A DNA stretch of 64,000 nt. Origin: Gerris lacustris (lineage: Eukaryota; Arthropoda; Insecta; Hemiptera; Gerridae). A program made the position numbers and the translations under genes. The DNA is taken from assembly GCA_951217055.1 (NCBI GenBank), contig OX578281.1:59088043-59152042 (forward strand), read 5' to 3'. Positions 60,701-64,000 of this stretch are shown piece by piece; position 1 is the first letter of the stretch; each line of letters opens with the position of its first letter. The notes beneath the pieces were generated by a model. It worked only from the letters and a program-made list of their open reading frames with translations, was not told the origin of the DNA and did no database searches.

Positions 60701-61507
60701 TTTTACTGAATCTAATCCCATATTGTTATTTCTGTAAGATGCTGCATCTTCCTAAGATCGTAAATCCACAAGTTCTCATACTCATATAATCTTTCTAAGA
60801 TCTTATATGTTTCTCAGATCCCATATCTTCCTAAGCCCCATATTTGTTTGTAAGATCCTACCTCTTTCAAAGATAAAAAATCATTCCATATAATCTTCCT
60901 AAGATCCTATAAGTTTCACACATCCCATATTTGTTTTGTGAGATTCTACATCTTCTTAGTATCGCAAATCTTCTCAAGCTCCCATGTAATTTTCCTAAGA
61001 TCCCATATGTTTCTCAGATCCCATATCTTCCTAAGCCCCATATTTTTTGTAAGATCCTACATCTTTCTAAGATAGAAAATCATCCCAAGCTTCCATTTAA
61101 TCTTCCTAAAAACCAACATGTTTCACATATTATCCCATATTTGTTTCGTACGATTTTAGTAGTTCTTACATCTTCTTAAGATCGCAAATCTTCCCAAGCT
61201 CCCATGTAATTTTCCTAAGATCCTATGTGTTTCCCATTTCCCATATTTCCTATACATGTTTCGTAGATTTCATATCTTCCTAAGATGCAATTTATTCCAG
61301 GAAAATTGGGCTTTGACAACAGCATAGTCCGAGAGAGGAAAGCTCCGCCTCCGTGAGAAGAGGACCTGACATGTTACCTTGATGAGCCAGGTGACAAGCT
61401 GAACGAAGGGCTGCAGGACCGAGGCATCCCGGATCTTCTTGATGACCAGAACAGTGAGCGGTGGTTTGTACCAGGTCAGCCTCTGGCTCGCCGGGTCCTG
61501 GATGGTC
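39630..61507 (-). CDS. NADK: NAD kinase, C-terminal 383 residues, with two alternative exons
   Basis: Exons in transcript order: 61378-61507, 60262-60456, 59864-60164, 56375-56532, then either 52019-52101 (A) or 48000-48082 (B), then 41746-41938 and 39630-39722 (stop). All phases match. NADK phosphorylates NAD+ to NADP+ with ATP, supplying NADPH pools in the cytosol. Motifs: [20 protein letters not shown]; the catalytic/phosphate-binding [72 protein letters not shown]; and [20 protein letters not shown] with LHWNVRKRQ near the end, as in animal cytosolic NADK. The animal-specific insert after LRSRL is short. The N-terminal regulatory exons lie beyond the right edge or were not recognised. The order is convergent with CDC5L. 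Confidence 0.95.
40964..41010. repeat. Short MITE-end hairpin
   Basis: The sequence atagattgttactccccc, an A-rich loop and gaagggagtaacaagaag form a stem-loop related to the 14196-14258 hairpin. Confidence 0.45.
41010..41216. mobile_element. Truncated pogo-like MITE copy
   Basis: It matches 13540-13745 in direct orientation: ttcatgttaaatgctcatat, ctaatttcttcagtt, aaataagcaacc and aataatgaggtcct. The left end is missing and is replaced by the adjoining MITE hairpin. Confidence 0.6.
41424..41656. mobile_element. Hairpin plus MITE pair, flipped relative to 14019-14258
   Basis: Bases 41424-41480 are a short hairpin of gattgctactccccttat type. Bases 41488-41656 are a full MITE with ends ttagactgttactcccctta and taggggagtaacaatctaaa. 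The whole pair is the reverse complement arrangement of 14019-14258. It ends 90 bp from the NADK penultimate exon. Confidence 0.65.
41746..41938 (-). CDS. NADK: NADK penultimate exon
   Basis: The acceptor is ggtttttag. T completes Ser (AG from exon A or B plus T), then [40 protein letters not shown] and [24 protein letters not shown]. The donor is CAG|gtagca, phase 0. If it is not spliced, the frame adds VADT and stops at 41731, giving a shorter C-terminus. Confidence 0.93.
42092..42969. mobile_element. MITE (tatactnat...acaattag ends) interrupted by a second MITE
   Basis: The left end tatactgatcttgcaattag, agtttactctgacagc is mirrored across 42308-42329 plus 42957-42969 (ctgtcacagtaaatactaat, tc...taagactagtata). 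The interruption is the element at 42330-42956. Relatives lie at 11881, 19410, 45343 and 51370. Confidence 0.65.
42330..42956. mobile_element. 627-bp PIF/Harbinger-like MITE with TAA target duplication
   Basis: The ends GGCTAGAGACACACTTCACC, ACC and (reverse complement of the right end) GGGTAGTGACACAATTCACC, ACC are flanked by TAA at 42327-42329 and 42957-42959. A 3-bp TAA/TTA duplication is the mark of PIF/Harbinger. The 138-codon frame over its left half shows no known domain. Confidence 0.7.
42970..46470. other. NADK intron sequence with one small MITE relative
   Basis: A decayed family member lies at 45343-45503 (tatactaatattacaattag, aatgagagcttgaaattttg). The rest is AT-rich and unclassified. 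Confidence 0.5.
46472..46866 (+). mobile_element. 395-bp mariner-like element with decayed helix-turn-helix coding remnant
   Basis: The inverted ends CAGGGTGATTCAAAAGTC are exact over 18 bp and flanked by TA (46470-46471 and 46867-46868). Inside, broken frames give [20 protein letters not shown] and, after a shift, [26 protein letters not shown]. These resemble the N-terminal helix-turn-helix domain (DUF4817-type) linked to mariner-like transposases. Confidence 0.65.
48000..48082 (-). CDS. NADK: NADK alternative exon B (distal)
   Basis: The minus-strand acceptor is tccttcag and the donor is the weaker AG|gtctgt. It is also 83 nt with phases 0 and 2. It encodes [20 protein letters not shown] and QELRVGD. 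It shares 14 of 27 residues with exon A but is clearly more GC-rich, so the duplication is old and both copies are under protein-level constraint. Confidence 0.9.
48664..48840. repeat. Interspersed repeat, module 1 (as at 8067-8230)
   Basis: Shares cataatgataattagtacac, cccacaatataaat and catagactgag with the mTOR intron copy. Confidence 0.55.
48841..50299. other. NADK intron segment separating two repeat modules
   Basis: There is no gene. A 17-bp unit accattatactactagt is repeated at 49374-49418 (two full units and part of a third). Since the two modules on either side adjoin at 8067-8480, this segment may be an insertion. Confidence 0.45.
50300..50720. repeat. Interspersed repeat, module 2 (as at 8215-8480)
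   Basis: Shares ggtagagagttgcagcc, atgtaccgctgaggcaagtg and gctatataaatcagagc with the mTOR intron copy. An internal ~30-bp tandem (ttctccattcatactccctc) lies at 50597-50660. Confidence 0.55.
51370..51455. repeat. Short decayed MITE relative
   Basis: The sequence tatactaatattacaattag, cgtttacacagacagc and an inverted gcgctgtcaaagtaagcact mark the two ends of the 42092 family with almost no interior. Confidence 0.5.
52019..52101 (-). CDS. NADK: NADK alternative exon A (proximal)
   Basis: The minus-strand acceptor is ttattgcag and the donor AG|gtaggt. It is 83 nt, entering in phase 0 and leaving in phase 2. It encodes [20 protein letters not shown] and QELLHGD, then two bases of Ser. It occupies the same protein position as exon [11 protein letters not shown] and HGD are closest to the vertebrate NADK version. 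Confidence 0.9.
52698..53040 (+). mobile_element. Second copy of the non-LTR 3' end, internally deleted
   Basis: It matches 4182-5095 in direct orientation, but about 590 bp (equivalent to 4373-4963) are missing, joining cagatattagacc straight to ttagaagagtttaagggact. Frameshifts occur as well. Same family as 4145-5127. Confidence 0.75.
53317..54885. mobile_element. hAT-like non-autonomous element with perfect 8-bp target duplication
   Basis: The ends CAGTAGCGATCCTAGG and (reverse complement of the right end) CAGTGGCGATCCTAGG are followed inward by G runs (ggggggggctaaagcccccc). ATGACGTC flanks it on both sides (53309-53316 and 54886-54893). The 8-bp duplication and CAGTGGCG start fit hAT. 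It contains the palindrome at 53425-54485 and another hAT-type end near 54533 (cagtggcgtattcagcggca). Confidence 0.75.
53425..54485. mobile_element. 1061-bp palindromic fold-back element of four repeated units
   Basis: The ends CAGGGTGGTCCAAAAGTC and CAGGGTAGTCCAAAAATC (reverse complement of the right end) are flanked by TA. Each half has two direct units containing acttgggggatctctaccat, gcaaagggaagtttgttttc and tttgcccccag (53490-53590 and 53789-53885). The other half carries the same two units inverted (54040-54130 and 54340-54440). It is nested in the hAT-like element. Confidence 0.75.
55046..56374. other. NADK intron, nothing recognised
   Basis: AT-rich, with no coding or repeat signal that I can name. 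Confidence 0.5.
56375..56532 (-). CDS. NADK: NADK exon with TPTGSTAY motif
   Basis: It completes Gly, then [40 protein letters not shown] and [12 protein letters not shown]. It ends in phase 0 at AAG|gtacct. Its donor must pair with acceptor A or B. Confidence 0.95.
56640..57170 (+). mobile_element. Non-LTR reverse transcriptase C-terminal fragment
   Basis: The plus-strand translation gives [58 protein letters not shown] and [17 protein letters not shown], then [13 protein letters not shown]. These are the usual features downstream of the RT palm in endonuclease-type non-LTR elements. Several stops and shifts are present. It lies antisense to NADK, in the intron just upstream of the TPTGSTAY exon. 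Confidence 0.75.
57171..58022. other. NADK intron, possible further transposon end
   Basis: Near 57665 the sequence agggtgggtcgaaaaaacaa resembles a MITE end, but no partner was found. The open frames here (57176-57466 +, 57434-57763 -) show no conserved motif. Confidence 0.4.
58023..58314. mobile_element. 292-bp MITE with ~31-bp inverted repeats
   Basis: The left end TAAGTTTAAAATAATTTACG, GCTGCACCTTT is mirrored at 58284-58314 with a single mismatch. There is no coding capacity. Confidence 0.7.
58600..59435. repeat. Interspersed repeat, most complete copy
   Basis: The left part (ttccaataaaaataaaagtt) matches 62418-62450. The middle and right parts match 22807-23094, 23738-23915 and 62632-63062. 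Its 3' part, caagagactaaatgttccct and gttaccttcggtaagccc, is also found reversed in the first mTOR intron. The class is unknown. Confidence 0.6.
59864..60164 (-). CDS. NADK: NADK exon with LNEVVIDRG motif
   Basis: It encodes [60 protein letters not shown] and [13 protein letters not shown], ending in phase 1 at G|gtcagc. The NE pair is the family's second substrate-binding motif. Confidence 0.95.
60262..60456 (-). CDS. NADK: NADK exon with GGDGT motif
   Basis: It encodes [40 protein letters not shown] and YASLLFQ. GGDGT holds the catalytic Asp of the NAD kinase family. The donor is CAG|gtattg, phase 0. Confidence 0.96.
60740..61285. repeat. Diverged tandem repeat array in an NADK intron
   Basis: Variants of cttcctaagatcccatat and tttgtaagatcctacatctt recur over ~550 bp. 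Longer blocks recur at ~200-220 bp, such as gtttctcagatcccatatct (60809 and 61010) and aagctcccatgtaattttcc (60976 and 61196). The array fills most of the intron between two constitutive NADK exons. Confidence 0.7.
61378..61507 (-). CDS. NADK: NADK exon (first recognised)
   Basis: The minus-strand acceptor is tatgttcag. G completes the previous codon, then [40 protein letters not shown] and LIK. The donor is AAG|gtaaca, phase 0. The entry phase proves at least one exon upstream, outside or near the right end of the window. Confidence 0.94.
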
Positions 61508-62000
61508 CTGAACATAGACAATTCTACATAGAATCATAACCAAATCGGCTTAGACTAAACACCGATCTAACATCTGACAGCAATCTCGTCTCTTACTATA
61601 TCTGGACGAATAAATTCCAGTCTTTAAAGCAGATTATAAACTTGATATACTTTTCATTCGGAAGTAAATAGAACAAAAAGGAGCAGTTAAATTTCAGTTA
61701 AGCTGATATCCATTTGATCAATAGTACCGGTAATTAATCAAAATGAGTCTCGTTAGAAGAAGAAGGAAGCCATCACTTTGAGTACTGCTGACTAATAGAA
61801 AAACTGAAAACATGACCAACAATGGAAACACACTTAAAACCATCTTTCAGAAAGAAATTACGTCTTCCATTTATTGCTTTTTTAAATTTATAAATAAAGT
61901 AAAATCTGGAAGGTTGTGTGTAACTTGTGAAATGTAAAATATATCCCGAAAAAAGCTCACTGCTGTGGAAATTTCCTGCGAGTATCCCTGTAGAGAGAAA

Positions 62001-62101
62001 ACCCCGAAGGGCTTAGCACAGCCCCTTAATAACTGAAATTAATCGCTAGAGCATTGGGTTCGATGCCCGGCAAGGACTTATAATAATAATAATAATAATA
62101 A
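62001..62101 (+). repeat. tRNA-derived SINE remnant with ATA-repeat tail
   Basis: The sequence gggttcgatgcccgg at 62057-62071 has a polymerase III B box (GGTTCGATGCC), and (ATA)n follows at 62080-62101. No clover-leaf can be closed, so it is not a tRNA gene. Confidence 0.5.
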
Positions 62102-62399
62102 ATTGAAACCATGTAAAACCACCAGATTGTGAATTGTATTACCCACAGTAGCCCCACCCTCCCCCCTGAGAGAAATAATTCAAAGAAAAAACATGTTAAA
62201 TGTTGTCTCTCCAGACTTGAAGGAAAGAGAGAAGGACATTTCGTTAACTTTAAATAAATAAATAAATAAAATATGTGTGAGGCTCTCACGCATTAGAAGT
62301 GAAACTTAAGTTCTAAAATGCATTGCTCTCTTTCATTTTTTGACGAATTTATTATTTCAGGAAGAAATGGTTATTGGAAATTTAATTTAAAAACAAATA

Positions 62400-63062
62400 T
62401 TGCTTCGCTAAACCACATTTATTCCAATAAAAATAAATGTTTATTTTGATTTGCTGGTCTTTAAATAGATATAATACAATTAATCTGTAAAAATGTTACA
62501 CTTGGACGAGTCTCGAATCGCAAACTTCGTTACACAATTTCACTATATGAAAAAATTCACTCTACCGCCGCCAAAGAAGTTTCACTTCAAAAATACATAT
62601 TACAAATATCATGAAAAATAGTCTGCTCATTAGTGTGGCACATAGATTCCTCCCGTACTTTAATTGTGTTATGATTTTACAACCCATTATGGTGTAATTT
62701 ATTTAAGTTTTCCCCCCATTTTTTTTTAATCTGTTAAAATTGTTTAGGATTTTTTTACATGAATAAAAGTATAAATTTAGAAAATGCAATGAGTGCAGAT
62801 GGTTAAAATTGTTATGAAACTATCTGGGGGCTATGTTTAATAAACCATTAAAATTTCTTCAAAATTAGATTAATACTTTTATACATATTAGGTATTAATA
62901 AAAAAAAGAACCTTTTGTGCATGTGGAAGAAAAATGTTGAAACTTATGTATGGGACAAGCAATGGACTAATTAGGACTTCACATCGAAATTTTATTAAAA
63001 TTGGACAAGCTGTTTTTAAAATATGTTGGTTCGCAAAAATGAACTACAGACAGACACGCAGG
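62400..63062. repeat. Interspersed repeat copy
   Basis: Direct-orientation relative of 58600-59435 (shared ttccaataaaaataaa, tggcacatag.ttcctc, attaaaattggac.ag and ggttcgcaaaaatg). It is truncated at the right by a hAT-like end starting cagggccgtccacggggggg (63062). Confidence 0.6.
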
Positions 63063-64000
63063 GCCGTCCACGGGGGGGATGGATGGCGCAAGTTGCGCCA
63101 TTGAAAAAAAAATTGGGGGGGAATTGAAAAAATTTGGGGGGGATTGGAAAAAAATTGGAAAAATCCAGTACTTATTTTTAGGGTTTCGAGGTCATCCTAG
63201 AAACCCTTATGCTTTTGGTAGTTCATAAGTCCGTCCGTCGCATCTTGAAGTCCCCCAAGATCCCAACATACTGAAGCTACAGATTTGAAAGTCAAACTTT
63301 TTTGTCCAAAAACAGAAATAAGAGTTAAACACTTAAAACTTCTGCCATCAGCTATCAATTGCGAATTGATCGCAATAATTTATATTTTTTGTAATTTTTA
63401 AGTTATAGGTATCATTTCAAAGGAATTAAAATTTAGATTACAAATATGTATCGCGTTTCCAAAATGGTGGCATACCCCCCAAAAAAATTAAAACAAAACG
63501 CAAAAAAAATCCTCACTACCCCATTAGAAGCGGTCCTAAAAATAAAGCAAAAATATACATCACTTTGATCCTATGATATTTCCGGAAGTTGATATAAAAG
63601 AGTCAAATTTTAGAAATTTAAGACCCAACATTTTTATTTCTTCAAAATTTAAAGTTGGGTATCATTTTAAAGGTATTAAAATGTTGTTCACAAATATATA
63701 TCGCGTTTCCAACCCCCGAAAAAATAAAACCCAACGCAAAAAAATTCGCATCGAAATAATGCATCGAAAAAAAAATCGTTTAAATATAAATGCTTAGAGC
63801 TTATGTGCAATACTTATATATAAATTATATATCGCGTTACAAAATGGACATTTTTCCCCTTTTTAAAAAAATAATGAAAAAATGTGGGGTAAAGGGAAAC
63901 CACATTCTTCATAGGGCCATATTGCTCAAAGGGTCAATATGGACCTTTAGAAGGGTGGAATCATTTTTTTTTATATATATATTAACTACGCCTTATGTAA
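63062..64000. repeat. hAT-like left end followed by a diverged ~250-bp tandem repeat
   Basis: cagggccgtccacggggggg resembles a hAT-type terminus; no partner end is in the window. Within it, ggtatcatttcaaaggaatt plus tatcgcgtttcca (63407-63465) recurs as gggtatcattttaaaggtat plus tatcgcgtttcca (63655-63712), and tatatcgcgtt again near 63827. Open frames here are low complexity. Confidence 0.5.

Noticed and set aside
60740..61285. Spaced repeats resembling a CRISPR array
   Set aside because: Units are diverged, of uneven spacing, AT-rich and inside a eukaryotic intron; it is a decayed tandem repeat.
62040..62075. Possible tRNA gene (B-box-like gggttcgatgccc)
   Set aside because: No acceptor stem or anticodon arm can be formed, and an (ATA)n tail follows, so it is a SINE remnant.

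Overview
The window is eukaryotic nuclear DNA, most likely from an insect. It is AT-rich, with GT-AG introns, intact conserved exons separated by 0.1 to 6 kb of non-coding DNA, and a high load of short inverted-repeat transposons (MITEs) and retroelement pieces. A hemipteran is my guess from the repeat types, at low confidence. Three conserved protein-coding genes can be reconstructed exon by exon, with matching reading phases at every junction.

Layout. Bases 190-13068 (+) hold the last 15 exons of the TOR kinase gene (mTOR): end of FAT, FRB, PI3K-like kinase and FATC. Its 5' part lies left of the window. Bases 13069-18874 are intergenic and repeat-rich. Bases 18875-33360 (+) hold a complete 15-exon CDC5L gene (789 aa), a Myb-type splicing factor of the Prp19 complex. 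Bases 33361-39629 are AT-rich convergent intergenic DNA. Bases 39630-61507 (-) hold the last eight recognised exons of an NAD kinase gene (NADK), whose 5' end lies beyond the right edge. The right end of the window is intron or flank packed with repeats.

The most interesting point is in NADK. One coding position is served by two alternative exons about 3.9 kb apart (52019-52101 and 48000-48082). Both are exactly 83 nt with identical entry and exit phases. Both encode versions of the conserved ..RN..WVSFDG.N.QEL..GD segment (14 of 27 residues identical). Using both gives an immediate stop codon and using neither gives a stop after 20 codons, so they behave as mutually exclusive exons giving two NAD kinase isoforms.

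Introns and spacers carry many transposable elements: a hAT-like element with a perfect 8-bp target duplication that sits in an older repeat and contains a large fold-back palindrome; a PIF/Harbinger-like MITE nested in another MITE; a fold-back element with a solo arm elsewhere; pogo-like and mariner-like MITEs; a 5S rRNA-derived SINE; tRNA-derived SINEs; and degenerate non-LTR and Gypsy fragments. The three genes are housekeeping genes (growth signalling, splicing, NADP supply). Nothing suggests they act as one pathway. No CRISPR array or functional RNA gene was found.
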